The notes beneath the pieces were generated by a model. It had not been told where the DNA came from, searched no databases, and saw only the letters and a program-made list of their open reading frames with translations. The position numbers were made by a program, and so were the translations under genes. Positions 17,762-27,680 of a stretch of 64,000 nucleotides of DNA are shown here, piece after piece. The DNA is from Deltaproteobacteria bacterium (GTDB taxonomy: Bacteria > Desulfobacterota_E > Deferrimicrobia > Deferrimicrobiales > Deferrimicrobiaceae): positions 1 to 64,000 of the forward strand of contig JAMDBZ010000082.1 of the NCBI GenBank assembly GCA_023488945.1. The letters are read 5' to 3'. Position 1 is the stretch's first letter, and each line of letters begins with the position of its first letter.

Positions 17762-18054
17762 TTGAGGACCTTGAGCTCCGTGATATCGACCGTGTCCTTG
17801 AGCCGGTACAGGGCGATCAGGATCGCCAGCCCCACCGCCGCCTCGGCCGCCGCGACGGTCATCACCATCAGGGCGAAGACCGACCCGGTCGGGTCGCCCA
17901 GGGACGATCCGACGGCGACGAACGCCACGTTCACCCCGTTGAGCATCAACTCGACGCTCATGAGGATCACGAGCGCGTTCTTGCGCGCCACCACACCGAT
18001 CGCGCCGATCCCGAACAGGATCCCCGACAGCAGCAGGTAGGCGGACGGTCCCAC
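17755..18054 (-). CDS. nuoK: NADH-quinone oxidoreductase subunit K (14-gene complex)
   Basis: Small three-helix membrane subunit (99 aa). The second helix contains the conserved Glu in LMSVELMLNGVNVAFV and the third the Glu in VAAAEAAVGLAI, both part of the central proton path. It overlaps nuoL by seven bases and follows nuoJ after three. Confidence 0.93.
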   Translation of the reverse strand: MGPSAYLLLSGILFGIGAIGVVARKNALVILMSVELMLNGVNVAFVAVGSSLGDPTGSVFALMVMTVAAAEAAVGLAILIALYRLKDTVDITELKVLKW

Positions 18055-18057
18055 GTC

Positions 18058-18549
18058 TTAAAGCTTCCTTTTCGCCAGCGCGATCGCCCCGATCACCGCG
18101 GCCAGAAGGAGCACCGAGGTCACCTCGAAGGCGAACAGGTAGTCGGTGAACAGCGCCCGCCCTACCGCCTGCACCGATCCGGCGTCGACGGCCGGGCCCG
18201 CGGGGGCCGCGTACCGCCGGGCGATGAGGGCCGACTCCACGATCAAGAGCCCCGCGATGACGACGCCCAGGAACCGCAGCCCCGTCGCCCGCTCCACGGG
18301 GAGCCGGCTCTCGGGGACGTTGATCAGCATGATGACGAAGATGAACAGGACCACGACGGCCCCGGCGTAGACGATGACCTGGATGACGGCGATGAAGTGG
18401 GCCGCCCGCAGCGCGAAGAGCGCCGCCACGGCGAAGAGGGTCAGGATCAGGTAGAGCGCCGACGCCATCGGGTGGCGGCGGGTCACCACCATGATCGCCC
18501 CGCCCACGGCGATCGCCCCGAAGACGATGAAGAGGATCGGCTCGACCAT
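18058..18549 (-). CDS. nuoJ: NADH-quinone oxidoreductase subunit J (14-gene complex)
   Basis: Five-helix membrane subunit (163 aa). The conserved third helix, VIQVIVYAGAVVVLFIFVIM, is the helix that forms a pi-bulge in complex I structures. It sits between nuoI (six bases upstream) and nuoK in normal order. Confidence 0.93.
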   Translation of the reverse strand: MVEPILFIVFGAIAVGGAIMVVTRRHPMASALYLILTLFAVAALFALRAAHFIAVIQVIVYAGAVVVLFIFVIMLINVPESRLPVERATGLRFLGVVIAGLLIVESALIARRYAAPAGPAVDAGSVQAVGRALFTDYLFAFEVTSVLLLAAVIGAIALAKRKL

Positions 18550-18555
18550 GTTTCC

Positions 18556-19041
18556 CTACTTCTCCAGCAGCATGTCGATGGTGTAGATCAGCTTCTCGCG
18601 CGTCTCGGCCGGCGGCACGAACCAGCCGGTGTCCATCCGGATCGCGTCGCACGGGCATGCCTCCACGCACTGGCCGCAGAAGACGCACCGCAGTTCGTCG
18701 ATGTCGAACCGGACCGGGTATTTCTCGATCTTCGGGTCGGGCGACTCCCCCGCCACGATCGTGATGCACCGGGCCGGGCAGGCCGTCGCGCAGCAGTAGC
18801 AGGCCACGCACCGGGGCGATCCGTCCGGCCGCTTCATCAGCCGGTGGCGCCCCCGGAACCGGACCGGCATCGTCCGGCGGACCTCCGGGTACTCGATCGT
18901 GGGGATGTTCTCCTGGTGGAAGATGTTGCGGACCAGGTGCCCCATCGTCACGCCGAGCCCCCGGACGATCTCGAGGAGGTAGAGGCTCTCCTCGAACGAC
19001 ATCCTCTCCGGCCGGGCCACCTTTCTCACGCCGATCGCCAT
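18556..19041 (-). CDS. nuoI: NADH-quinone oxidoreductase subunit I, 2x[4Fe-4S] (14-gene complex)
   Basis: Peripheral-arm subunit holding clusters N6a and N6b. Two ferredoxin motifs are present, CVACYCCATACP and CVFCGQCVEACP, in a 161-aa protein of normal length. The first motif has an extra Cys. It starts two bases after the nuoH stop region and lacks the long tail seen in the paralogue of the other set. Confidence 0.94.
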   Translation of the reverse strand: MAIGVRKVARPERMSFEESLYLLEIVRGLGVTMGHLVRNIFHQENIPTIEYPEVRRTMPVRFRGRHRLMKRPDGSPRCVACYCCATACPARCITIVAGESPDPKIEKYPVRFDIDELRCVFCGQCVEACPCDAIRMDTGWFVPPAETREKLIYTIDMLLEK

Positions 19042-19043
19042 CG

Positions 19044-20150
19044 CTAAAAGATCCCGCCTTGATCGATGAAAAGCAGAACGAGCCCCGTCGCGAAGATGTT
19101 GAGCAGCGAAAGCGGGAGCATGACCTTCCAGCCCAGGCGCATGACCTGGTCGTACCGGAACCGGGGGATCGTCCACCGGACCCAGACGTAGACCCAGCTG
19201 AAGAAGACGACCTTCGCCACGAAGGCGCCGATCCGCAGAACGAGGACCGCCGCGGCCGGGACCGCGAACGCCAGGCCGCCGGGGAGGACGAACCCCGCGT
19301 CCCGGAGGTAAGGGAACTGCCACCCGCCGAAGAACAGCGTCGCCAGGACCGAGGAGCCGACGACCAGATGGATGTACTCCCCCATCATGAACATCGAGAA
19401 CTTGAACGAGCCGTACTCGGTGTGGTAGCCGGCGACCAGCTCCGACTCCCCCTCCGGCAGGTCGAACGGCGTGCGATTCGCCTCGGCGTACTGCGCCACC
19501 ATGAAGAGGATGAAGCCGAGCGGCTGGACGAAGACGCCCCACTTCGGGAGGATCCCGAAGAGGAGGTCGCCCTGCCCCTTCACGATCTCGGACATCTGGA
19601 CGGACCGGAACACCATGAGGATCCCGACGACGGAGAGCCCCATCGACACCTCGTAGGAGAGCATCTGCGCGGAGGAGCGCAACCCCCCGAACAGCGGGTA
19701 CTTGCTGTTCGAGGACCAGCCCGCCAGGATGATGCCGTAGACCACCAGGCCGGAGATCGCGAAGATGTAGAGGATCCCGACGTTGAGGTCGGCGATCTGG
19801 AGGGCGATCCGCTTCCCCAGGACCGTGACGTCGGGCCCGAAGGGGATCACGGCGATCGTCATGATCGCCGGCGCCAGGGCGAACATCGGCGCCATCTGGT
19901 AGAAGAGCCGGTGGGCCCCGTCGGGGATGAAGTCCTCCTTGAACAGGAACTTGATCGCGTCGGCCAGCGGGTGGAAGAGCCCGCCGAGGGTGAGCCCGAG
20001 GATCCGCGCCCGGTTGGGGCCGCGCCGGTCCTGGATGTAGGCCGCCCCCTTCCGCTCGACCCACGTCATCACGACGACCAGGCCGAAGACGAAGGCGAAG
20101 AACACCGCCAGGCGGGCGACCGACACGGCAAGGTCGAACAGGGGCGTCAT
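19044..20150 (-). CDS. nuoH: NADH-quinone oxidoreductase subunit H (14-gene complex)
   Basis: Membrane subunit that forms the quinone chamber with NuoB and NuoD. The 368-aa protein has eight or nine helices. It carries WVERKGAAYIQDRRGPNR and the loop NRTPFDLPEGESELVAGYHT, which holds the conserved Glu/Asp residues of the E-channel. The stop of nuoG and this start are one base apart. Confidence 0.95.
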   Translation of the reverse strand: MTPLFDLAVSVARLAVFFAFVFGLVVVMTWVERKGAAYIQDRRGPNRARILGLTLGGLFHPLADAIKFLFKEDFIPDGAHRLFYQMAPMFALAPAIMTIAVIPFGPDVTVLGKRIALQIADLNVGILYIFAISGLVVYGIILAGWSSNSKYPLFGGLRSSAQMLSYEVSMGLSVVGILMVFRSVQMSEIVKGQGDLLFGILPKWGVFVQPLGFILFMVAQYAEANRTPFDLPEGESELVAGYHTEYGSFKFSMFMMGEYIHLVVGSSVLATLFFGGWQFPYLRDAGFVLPGGLAFAVPAAAVLVLRIGAFVAKVVFFSWVYVWVRWTIPRFRYDQVMRLGWKVMLPLSLLNIFATGLVLLFIDQGGIF

Positions 20151-20151
20151 T

Positions 20152-21747
20152 TCATCGCCCTCCCGCCGCGGGGCCGCCGGCGGCCGGCTGCCCCAGGGCG
20201 CCGATCGATTCGGAGGTCATCCCGGAAAACGGGGCCTCCGAGGCCGCGATCACCCGGAAGACGGCCTCCTCGTCCGCGTATCTCCAATCCGCCCCCAGGC
20301 GATTCGCCAGCGTGACGACGACCTCGATGTCCCTGCGCGCCTTCCCGCGCGGCGGGAAGCCCGGCTTGAACCGCTGGACCCGCCCGGCGAAATTGGTGAA
20401 GGTCCCGCCCCGCTCCGCGAACGAGGCCGACGGCAGGACGGCGTGCGCCGCCCGCGCGAGCGGTCCGTCGTTCGCCCCCACGACCGCGACGAACGGGACG
20501 TTCGCCAGAAGCGACCCGATCTCCCCGTCCGTGAGGTCCCCGAGGACGTTTCCGAAGACGAGGAGCGCCCGGATCTCCTTCGCCGCGATCTTCTTCACGA
20601 TCTCGCCGAACTTCCACTCGGCGATCCCGAGCAGCCGCGCCCCCTGCGAATTGGGGTTCTTGTCGCCCTTGATGAGGAAGTCGTCCGCGAAGCCGTCTCC
20701 CGGCGTCCGCGACGTGAAGGCGAGGTTCGGCGTGCCCAAGACCTCGTCGGCCAGCCGCCGGACGAGGAAGAGCTCCTCGTTGGACGACTGCGGCGAGGCG
20801 ACCACCGCGACGGCCCCGGGACCGCCCCCGTCCACCGCCCCGCGGAGCCGGAAGGCCGTCGTGACCAGCGCGGCGTCCCACGCCGCCACGGCCGGCTTCC
20901 CGTCCTCCCGGAGGATGGGCGTGAGGAGCCGCCCCTCGTTCGCCTTCTTGGACTCCAGCCGCCCGAAGTCGCACATCCACGCCTGGTTGACCGCGTCGTT
21001 GACGCGCGGCTTGAGCCGGTAGAGGATGTCCCCCCGGAAGTGCGCCTCGACGTTGCACCCGTTGGCGCAGCCGGGGCAGATCGAATCGGCGCTCGAAAGG
21101 AACCAGACGCGGCACTTGAACCGGAAGTCCTTGCTCGTGAGCGCCCCGACCGGGCAAATGTCGGCCAGGTTCCCGGTGTAGTTGTTGTCGAGCTTTCTTC
21201 CCGGGAAGATCGAGATCTCCGAGTGGTCCCCGCGGTTGAAGAACTCGAGCTCGCCGGTCTTCGTCACCTCGGTCAGGAACCGGATGCAGCGGGAGCAGAG
21301 GATGCACCGTTCCGCGTCGAGGACGATCTGCCCCCCGATGTCCTGGACCTTCTTCTTGTGGATCTTGTCTTCGATGGGGTAGCGGCTCTTGTGGAGCCCG
21401 TACGTCATGTAGTAGTTCTGCAGCCCGCACTCCCCCGCCTGGTCGCAGATGGGGCAGTCGACCGGATGGTGGATCAGGAGGAACTCGAGGACTCCCGTGA
21501 CCGCCCTCCGCACCTTCGGCGTGTCGGTCCGGACGATCATCCCCTCGGTCACGACCGTGGAACAGGCGGTCTGGAGCTTGGGGAACTTCTCGACCTCGAC
21601 GAGGCACATCCGGCAGTTCCCGGCGATCGAGAGCTTCGGATGGTAGCAGTAGTGCGGGATCTCGATCCCGATCCGCTTCGCCGCGTTGAGGATCGTCGTC
21701 CCGTCGGGGACCGTCGTCGCGATTCCGTTGATGGTGAGGGTCGGCAT
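20152..21747 (-). CDS. nuoG: NADH-quinone oxidoreductase subunit G, short form (14-gene complex)
   Basis: Large Fe-S subunit of the NADH-oxidising module. An N-terminal [2Fe-2S] domain, the His/Cys motif HHPVDCPICDQAGEC, a CILCSRC ferredoxin motif and CPGCANGCNV at the start of the molybdopterin-like domain are all present. At 531 aa it is shorter than many NuoG proteins (often 700-900) because the molybdopterin-oxidoreductase-like part is reduced, as in several anaerobes. The end is Ala/Gly-rich. It follows nuoF after six bases. Confidence 0.93.
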   Translation of the reverse strand: MPTLTINGIATTVPDGTTILNAAKRIGIEIPHYCYHPKLSIAGNCRMCLVEVEKFPKLQTACSTVVTEGMIVRTDTPKVRRAVTGVLEFLLIHHPVDCPICDQAGECGLQNYYMTYGLHKSRYPIEDKIHKKKVQDIGGQIVLDAERCILCSRCIRFLTEVTKTGELEFFNRGDHSEISIFPGRKLDNNYTGNLADICPVGALTSKDFRFKCRVWFLSSADSICPGCANGCNVEAHFRGDILYRLKPRVNDAVNQAWMCDFGRLESKKANEGRLLTPILREDGKPAVAAWDAALVTTAFRLRGAVDGGGPGAVAVVASPQSSNEELFLVRRLADEVLGTPNLAFTSRTPGDGFADDFLIKGDKNPNSQGARLLGIAEWKFGEIVKKIAAKEIRALLVFGNVLGDLTDGEIGSLLANVPFVAVVGANDGPLARAAHAVLPSASFAERGGTFTNFAGRVQRFKPGFPPRGKARRDIEVVVTLANRLGADWRYADEEAVFRVIAASEAPFSGMTSESIGALGQPAAGGPAAGGR

Positions 21748-21753
21748 GGGTCC

Positions 21754-23022
21754 CTAAAATCGATTCCCGTACGGGCATTTCTTCTCGCGGATGTGCCGGT
21801 CGAACTCCTCCCGGAACTTCCAGATGAACGACTGGGCGGGCATCACCGCCGCGTCGGCGAGGGGGCAGATCGTCCGGCCCAGCATGTTGTCGCACAGGTC
21901 GAGGACGAGCTCGACGTCCCCCTCCCGCCCCTCCCCGTTCTCGATCCGCTTCATGATCCGGGCGAGCCAGCCGGTCCCCTCGCGGCACGGCGTGCACTGG
22001 CCGCACGACTCGTGCGCGTAGAAGTTCATGAGCACCGAGAGGACGCGGACCATGCAAGTCCCTTCGGCGATGACGATGACGCCGCCCGACCCCGCCATCG
22101 TCCCCGCCTTCGCCATCGACTCGATGTCGAAGGTCACGTCGATCTCGTCGGCCCGGAGAACCGGCGTGGAGGAGCCGCCCGGGATGACCGCCTTGAGCTT
22201 GAGTCCCTCCTTCATCCCGCCCGCGTGCTTCTCGATCACGTCGCGGAGCAGGACGCCGACGGGCAGCTCGTAGATCCCCGGCCGCTTGACGGGGCCGCTC
22301 ACCCCGATCAGCCGCGTGCCGCCGTTCTTCTCGACGCCCAGGGCGGCGAAGGCATCGCCGCCGTGGGTGATGATCCACGGCACGTCGGCGATCGTCTCGA
22401 CGTTGTTGACGATCGTCGGGAGGCCGAAGGCGCCCACGGAGGCCGGGAACGGCGGTTTCAGGCGCGGCCAGCCGCGCTTCCCCTCGAGGGAGTTGAGGAG
22501 GGAGGTCTCCTCGCCGCAGATGTAGGCGCCCGCCCCGCGGTGGACGAAGACGTCGAGGTCGAACCCTGAGCCCAGGATGTTCTTCCCCAGGAACCCCTTC
22601 GCATACGCCTCGGCGACCGCCTCGTCGAGGATCTTCGCCTCCCGGACGAACTCGCCCCGGATGTAGATGTAGGCGGCGTGCACCGTCACGGCGTAGGCCG
22701 CGATCACGATCCCCTCGAGGAGCAGGTGCGGCCCCTTGCTCATGATCTGCCGGTCCTTGAAGGTCCCCGGCTCCCCCTCGTCGGCGTTGATGACGAGGAC
22801 CCGCGGCCGGGAGAGGTCCTTCGGGAGGAACCCCCACTTGACCCCCGCCGGGAAGCCGGCGCCGCCGCGCCCGCGGAGGTTCGCCTTCTTCACCTCCTCG
22901 ACGATCCGCTCCCTCGGCATGCCGAGCGCCTTGCGCAGCGCCTGGTAGCCGCCGTGCTCCATGTAGACGTCCACATGGCGGTAGCCGGGGTTGCCGAAGT
23001 GGGTCGAAAGGACCGGTTCCAT
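21754..23022 (-). CDS. nuoF: NADH-quinone oxidoreductase subunit F (14-gene complex)
   Basis: Binds NADH, FMN and cluster N3. The 422-aa protein has RGRGGAGFPAGVKWGF (FMN/NADH loop), ADEGEPGTFKDR and the C-terminal ESCGQCTPCREG with a later Cys in DLCDNMLGRTICPLAD. Length is normal and no N-terminal ferredoxin extension is present. It defines this set as a true NADH-using complex. Confidence 0.95.
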   Translation of the reverse strand: MEPVLSTHFGNPGYRHVDVYMEHGGYQALRKALGMPRERIVEEVKKANLRGRGGAGFPAGVKWGFLPKDLSRPRVLVINADEGEPGTFKDRQIMSKGPHLLLEGIVIAAYAVTVHAAYIYIRGEFVREAKILDEAVAEAYAKGFLGKNILGSGFDLDVFVHRGAGAYICGEETSLLNSLEGKRGWPRLKPPFPASVGAFGLPTIVNNVETIADVPWIITHGGDAFAALGVEKNGGTRLIGVSGPVKRPGIYELPVGVLLRDVIEKHAGGMKEGLKLKAVIPGGSSTPVLRADEIDVTFDIESMAKAGTMAGSGGVIVIAEGTCMVRVLSVLMNFYAHESCGQCTPCREGTGWLARIMKRIENGEGREGDVELVLDLCDNMLGRTICPLADAAVMPAQSFIWKFREEFDRHIREKKCPYGNRF

Positions 23023-23088
23023 CGCCGTCCGCTCAGCGCTCCTCTCCGAAGTGACGCCTGCGCATGGTCCCGCCCGGGGGCCCCGTCC

Positions 23089-23562
23089 TCACGGGAGCCT
23101 GTCGAGGATCGCGTCGAGCGACTCCTCGGTCAGGTTCTCGTAATAGTCGTCGTTGACCTGCATCACCGGGGCCGTGCCGCAGCTCCCCAGGCACTCGACC
23201 TCGGCGAGCGTGAACTTTCCGTCCGGCGTCGTCTCGCCGGGCCGGATCCCCAACTTGCGCGACGCGTGCTCAATCAGGTGCTCCGCGCCCAAAAGCGAGC
23301 AGGAGATGTTCCGGCAGATCTGGACGTGGTACTTCCCCACGGCTTTCCGGTTGTACATCGTGTAGAAGGTCGCCACGCCCTCGATCCGGGACACCGGGAC
23401 GCCGATCAGCCCCGCGACGTACTCGACCGCCTCGTCCGAGACGTACCCGAACTCCCGCTGCGCGATGTGGAGCGCCGGCAGGATCGCCACCTCCTTCGTC
23501 GGGTAGCGGGCGACGATCTTCTCGAACTCCGCCATCGCTTCCTGCGAGAAGGCCACGCTCAC
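23089..23562 (-). CDS. nuoE: NADH-quinone oxidoreductase subunit E (14-gene complex)
   Basis: Thioredoxin-fold [2Fe-2S] subunit (157 aa) that partners NuoF. The ligands lie in ICRNISC and CLGSC. The GTG at 23562 overlaps the nuoD stop by four bases (GTGA), the normal coupled arrangement, and is chosen over extending into nuoD. A 66-base gap precedes nuoF. Confidence 0.94.
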   Translation of the reverse strand: MSVAFSQEAMAEFEKIVARYPTKEVAILPALHIAQREFGYVSDEAVEYVAGLIGVPVSRIEGVATFYTMYNRKAVGKYHVQICRNISCSLLGAEHLIEHASRKLGIRPGETTPDGKFTLAEVECLGSCGTAPVMQVNDDYYENLTEESLDAILDRLP

Positions 23563-24779
23563 CGGTCCAGCTCCCCCGCGATGATGTTGACCGACCCGAG
23601 GACCGCGATGAGGTCGGCGATCATCTGCCCCTCGCACAGCTTCGGCATCCCCTGGAACATGTTGAAGCAGGGCGGCCGGACCTTGATCTTGTAAGGTCCT
23701 CCGCCTCCCTTGCTCACGATGTAGTAGCCCAGCTCCCCGTTCGCCGCCTCGGTCGCCGAGTAGACCTCGCCGGCGGGGACCCGGATCCCCTCCATGATGT
23801 GCTTGAAGTGGTTCATCAGCGCTTCGATGTTCGTGTAGACGGCCAGCTTGTCGGGCATGACGTAGCGCGGGTCGTCGACGGAGACCGGCCCCCCCGGCAA
23901 CCGGTCGAGCGCCTGCCCGATGATCCGGAGCGACTGGCGCATCTCCTCCATCCGGACCATGTACCGGTCGCACGTGTCGCCCTGCTCCCCGATCGGGATG
24001 TCGAAATCGAACCGGTCGTAGACGAGGTACGGCTGGTCTTTCCGGAGATCGAAGGGGACCCCCGCCGCCCGGAGGACCGGCCCCGTGAAGCCGAGCGCGA
24101 TCGCGTCCTTCGCCGAGACGGGCCCGACGCCCATCGTCCGCTCGATGAAGATCCGGTTCTTGGTCAGCAGGGCGTTCACGTCCCGGATCGCCGGCTCGAT
24201 CGAGTTCCGGCAGACCGCCCGGCACTCCTCGACCCACCCCTCCGGGAGATCCCACATGAGCCCGCCGATCCGGGTGTAGGCGGTCGTGAGCCGCTGGCCG
24301 CACAGCGGCTCGATGAGGTGCTTGTAGACCTCTTCCCGCGGCTTCCAGAAGTACCAGAAGTTCGTGAGCGCACCCAAGTCGACCATGTTCGTGCCGATGC
24401 ACACCATGTGGTCGATGATCCGGGAAAGCTCGCAGAGGAGCACCCGGATGTACTTGCACCGCTCGGGGACCTCGATGCCGCACAGCTTCTCGACGGCCAT
24501 CACGTACCCGACGTTGTTCATGAGCGCGGAGACGTAGTTCAGCCGGTCGGTGTAAGGGATCACCTGCGTCCAGGTGGCGGCCTCCGACTCCTTCTCGAAT
24601 CCGCGGTGGAGGTAGCCGAACTCGGGGACGAGCGAAAGGATCGTCTCCCCGTCGAGCTCGGCGATGAAGCGGAGCGTCGCATGGGTCGCCGGGTGGGACG
24701 GGCCGATGTTGAGGACGATCGGCTCGTTCCGGAGGTCGAGCGACCCGGCCTTCCGTTCGTATCCGACGATCTCCGCCAT
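23559..24779 (-). CDS. nuoD: NADH-quinone oxidoreductase subunit D (14-gene complex)
   Basis: Hydrogenase-like subunit (406 aa) lining the quinone site. NIGPSHPATHATLRF near the N-terminus provides the loop with the quinone-facing His, and GYLHRGFEK follows. The C-terminal GSVNIIAGELDR is typical. Separate nuoC and nuoD genes are used here rather than a fusion. Confidence 0.95.
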   Translation of the reverse strand: MAEIVGYERKAGSLDLRNEPIVLNIGPSHPATHATLRFIAELDGETILSLVPEFGYLHRGFEKESEAATWTQVIPYTDRLNYVSALMNNVGYVMAVEKLCGIEVPERCKYIRVLLCELSRIIDHMVCIGTNMVDLGALTNFWYFWKPREEVYKHLIEPLCGQRLTTAYTRIGGLMWDLPEGWVEECRAVCRNSIEPAIRDVNALLTKNRIFIERTMGVGPVSAKDAIALGFTGPVLRAAGVPFDLRKDQPYLVYDRFDFDIPIGEQGDTCDRYMVRMEEMRQSLRIIGQALDRLPGGPVSVDDPRYVMPDKLAVYTNIEALMNHFKHIMEGIRVPAGEVYSATEAANGELGYYIVSKGGGGPYKIKVRPPCFNMFQGMPKLCEGQMIADLIAVLGSVNIIAGELDR

Positions 24780-24792
24780 GTCTCCTTCCGCC

Positions 24793-25284
24793 CTACTCCT
24801 GCGGCCCGAGCGTGGGCTGCCGCTTCGCCTTGGGGTAATCCTTGCGCAGCGGGTGGCCGACGAACCCCTCGTAGAGCAGGATCCGCTTGAGGTTCGGGTG
24901 CCCCCGGAAGACGATCCCGTACATGTCGTACGCCTCCCGCTCGTACCAGTCCATCCCGGGCCACACCGACGAAACCGTGTCGACCACGGGGTCGTTCTCC
25001 GGGACGCGCACCTTGAGCCGGGCGCGGTGCTTCTTCCCGTACGAGAAGAGGTGGTAGACCACCTCGAACCGCGGCTCCTCGCCCAGGTAGTCGACCCCGG
25101 TCAGGTCCATCGCGAAGCCGAACGACATCTCCGGGTCGTCGCGCAGGAACGTGCAGATCTCGACGATCCGCTCCCGGGCGACCAGCGCCGTGTCGTCGCC
25201 GAAGTCGGAGTGCGTCGCGAGGATCGCGTCGCCGAACCGCTCGCGCAGCCTCCTGAGCACCGGGCTCATCCGCTCGTCCGCCAC
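24793..25284 (-). CDS. nuoC: NADH-quinone oxidoreductase subunit C (14-gene complex)
   Basis: Peripheral-arm subunit (163 aa) without cofactor. The signature WYEREAYDMYGIVFRGHPNL and the ending GHPLRKDYP are present. The GTG at 25284, with AGGGG upstream, is preferred; an ATG five codons in is an alternative. It lies between nuoB and nuoD. Confidence 0.92.
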   Translation of the reverse strand: MADERMSPVLRRLRERFGDAILATHSDFGDDTALVARERIVEICTFLRDDPEMSFGFAMDLTGVDYLGEEPRFEVVYHLFSYGKKHRARLKVRVPENDPVVDTVSSVWPGMDWYEREAYDMYGIVFRGHPNLKRILLYEGFVGHPLRKDYPKAKRQPTLGPQE

Positions 25285-25298
25285 GCCGAATCGCCCCT

Positions 25299-25802
25299 TC
25301 AGATCTTGATGGGCCAGCGCTCCGCCGCGCGCGGGGCCCCGGTCTCGAGCATCTTCTGGATCATCACGACCGCGTCGATGATCCCCTCCGGGTTCGGCGG
25401 GCACCCGGGGATGTAGACGTCCACCGGCAGGATCTTGTCGATCCCCTGGAGGACGGTGTAGTTGTTGTAGAAGCCGCCCGACGAGGCGCAGGCGCCCATC
25501 GCCACGACCCATTTCGGCTCGAGCATCTGGTCGTGGATCCTCTTCAGGACCGGGGCCATCTTGTAGTTGATCGTGCCGGCCACCAGGAGCATGTCGGCCT
25601 GCCGCGGGGAAAAGCGGACAACCTCCGCGCCGAACCGGGAGAGGTCGTAGTGGGTCCCGAACGCCCCCATGACCTCGATCCCGCAGCACGCCGTCGCGAA
25701 GGTGAAGGGGTAGATCGAGTATTTCCGCCCCCAGGCGAGCATCGCCTCGAGGGTGGTGAGCGCGTAGCCCCCTCCGGGCGCGGCGCCTTTCCCCGGCGTC
25801 AC
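25299..25802 (-). CDS. nuoB: NADH-quinone oxidoreductase subunit B (14-gene complex)
   Basis: Carries cluster N2, the last Fe-S cluster before quinone. The ligands are visible in [16 protein letters not shown] and IPGCPPNPE. The protein is 167 aa from a GTG at 25802 that overlaps the nuoA stop by four bases. The start is supported by that coupling. Confidence 0.94.
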   Translation of the reverse strand: MTPGKGAAPGGGYALTTLEAMLAWGRKYSIYPFTFATACCGIEVMGAFGTHYDLSRFGAEVVRFSPRQADMLLVAGTINYKMAPVLKRIHDQMLEPKWVVAMGACASSGGFYNNYTVLQGIDKILPVDVYIPGCPPNPEGIIDAVVMIQKMLETGAPRAAERWPIKI

Positions 25803-26182
25803 TGCCACTCCAGCGCCCCCTTCTTCCACGCGTAGATCAGCCCGGCCAGCAGGATGAAGACGAAGACCGCCATCTCGATGAAGCCGAAGAGCCCCAGGTC
25901 CCGGAAGAGGACCGCCCACGGGTAGATGAACGCCGACTCGAGGTCGAAGAGGATGAACAGCAGGGCGATCAGGTAGAACTTGACCGGGACGCGGACCTGG
26001 GCGGGCATGAGCGGGTCCACGCCGCACTCGTAGACGCTGTACTTGACCGGGTCGTACCGGTTGGGCCCGAGCGCCTGGGAGAGGAAGACGAAACCGACCG
26101 CCATCGCGAGCGCGATGACCATGAGCAGGATGACGGAGAAGTAGGGGTCCGAGAACGGGATGGACGACAGGATGTTCGTCAC
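25799..26182 (-). CDS. nuoA: NADH-quinone oxidoreductase subunit A (14-gene complex)
   Basis: Three-helix membrane subunit (127 aa). [20 protein letters not shown] and the helix with [14 protein letters not shown] are family signatures. It begins only 21 bases after the end of the first set's nuoN, with no promoter visible in that gap, so the second set is probably read through from the first. Confidence 0.93.
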   Translation of the reverse strand: MTNILSSIPFSDPYFSVILLMVIALAMAVGFVFLSQALGPNRYDPVKYSVYECGVDPLMPAQVRVPVKFYLIALLFILFDLESAFIYPWAVLFRDLGLFGFIEMAVFVFILLAGLIYAWKKGALEWQ

Positions 26183-26203
26183 CTTCGGTCTCTCCCCCTC
26201 CTT

Positions 26204-27679
26204 CTAATTGACGAGCAGCCTGACCGACGCCGCGGCCGCCCGGATGACGGGCTCCCAGTAGATCCCGAGCAGCAGCGTCGGGACGACGAGGACCGCGACC
26301 ACCACGCGCGGGGCGACCGGGACCGGGAGCGGCCCCGGCACCTTCGGCTCGTTGAGGAACATGACCTTGACGATCCGCGCGTAGTAATACAGGGAGATCA
26401 CGCTGTTGAGCGCCGCCACGACGACGAGCCAGTAGACCCCCCGGTTGATGACCTCCGCGAACAGGTAGACCTTCCCGATGAACCCGGAGAAGGGGGGGAT
26501 CCCGGTGAGGGAGAACAGGAAGATGGCGAGCGCCACCGCGATGAACGGCGCGCGCGTCCCCAGCCCCGCGTAGTCCGCGATGTCCTCGCTCCGCGTCCCG
26601 TTGGCGACCAGGACGACGACGTAAAAGGCGCCCAGGTTCATGAAGAGGTAGACGACGAGGTAGAACAGGATCGCCTTGAGGCCGACCGCCGTCAGCAGAA
26701 CGAACCCCATCAGCATGTAGCCGGCGTGGGCGATCGAGGAGTAGGCCAGCAGGCGCTTCACGTTCCGCTGGTTGATCGCGACCAGGTTCCCCACCGTCAT
26801 CGTCACGGCGGAGAGGACGGCGAACAGGAGCGGCCAGTCCACGGCGGGCAGGGTCGTCCAGACCCCGGCTGCGTCGCCGGAGGACACGAACACGGTGTAG
26901 AAGAAACGGACGAGGACCGCGAAGCCCGCGGCCTTCGGCCCCACCGACAGGAAGGCGGTCACCGGCGTCGGCGCCCCCTCGTACACGTCGGGGCTCCACA
27001 TGTGGAACGGGACCGCCGCGATCTTGAATCCGAACCCCACCGTGACCATCACCGCCGCGAGCAAGACCGTGAGCGCCGCCTGCCCTCCCGCCAGGGCGCG
27101 CCCGATCTGCGCGATCTGCGTCGTTCCCGTCAGCCCGAAGAGGATCGAGAAGCCGTAGATCATCACGCCCGAGGCGGTCGCGCCGTAAACGACGTACTTC
27201 ATCGACGCCTCGGTCGATCGCGGACGCCCCTTGAGGTATCCCGCGAGGAGGTACGACGGGATCGAGACGAGCTCGAGCGCGATGTAGAGCATCACGATGT
27301 CGGTCGCCGCGGCCAGCAGGAACATCCCGAGAAGGACCGTGAGGAGGAAGATGTAGTACTCCCCCTGGCTGCGGCCTTCGAGCTCGGCGCTGTCCATCGA
27401 CATAAAGATGACGAAGAGCGTCGCCACCGCCGTCAGGACCTTGAAGAAGAGAGCGAAATTGTCGAAGGCGATCATCCCCTCGAAGAGCGACCGCTCCCCG
27501 GCCGGCACGGAGCCGCACAGGACGAGCGCCGTCCCGACGCCCAGGAGCGAGAGGACGGCGGGCGCCGGCGACAGCCGGTTTTTCCCCGCGACGTGGACGA
27601 CGACGAGCAGAAGGATCGTCGCCGTGAGGACGAGCTCCGGCAGGAAGTACCGGAGGCTGTCGAGGTTCCCGAGAACCAC
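26204..27679 (-). CDS. nuoN: NADH-quinone oxidoreductase subunit N (11-gene complex)
   Basis: Antiporter-like pump subunit (491 aa) with the motifs [20 protein letters not shown] and [15 protein letters not shown]. It is clearly paralogous to, not a recent copy of, the nuoN at 12562. GTG start, one base after the nuoM stop. It is the last gene of the 11-gene set. Confidence 0.94.
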   Translation of the reverse strand: MVLGNLDSLRYFLPELVLTATILLLVVVHVAGKNRLSPAPAVLSLLGVGTALVLCGSVPAGERSLFEGMIAFDNFALFFKVLTAVATLFVIFMSMDSAELEGRSQGEYYIFLLTVLLGMFLLAAATDIVMLYIALELVSIPSYLLAGYLKGRPRSTEASMKYVVYGATASGVMIYGFSILFGLTGTTQIAQIGRALAGGQAALTVLLAAVMVTVGFGFKIAAVPFHMWSPDVYEGAPTPVTAFLSVGPKAAGFAVLVRFFYTVFVSSGDAAGVWTTLPAVDWPLLFAVLSAVTMTVGNLVAINQRNVKRLLAYSSIAHAGYMLMGFVLLTAVGLKAILFYLVVYLFMNLGAFYVVVLVANGTRSEDIADYAGLGTRAPFIAVALAIFLFSLTGIPPFSGFIGKVYLFAEVINRGVYWLVVVAALNSVISLYYYARIVKVMFLNEPKVPGPLPVPVAPRVVVAVLVVPTLLLGIYWEPVIRAAAASVRLLVN

Positions 27680-27680
27680 G

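Noticed and set aside
14021..18040. Very long + strand open frame (over 1,300 codons) opposite nuoN to nuoK
   Set aside because: It is a high-GC antisense shadow: Arg/Asp/Glu/His-biased, no family, and fully opposite well-supported nuo genes.
20152..21747. nuoG as a truncated pseudogene
   Set aside because: All Fe-S motifs are intact and short NuoG forms are known in anaerobes; neighbours are tightly spaced and intact.
20443..22569. Long + strand open frame opposite nuoG and nuoF
   Set aside because: Same antisense artefact; composition is low-complexity and the opposite strand has intact Fe-S subunits.
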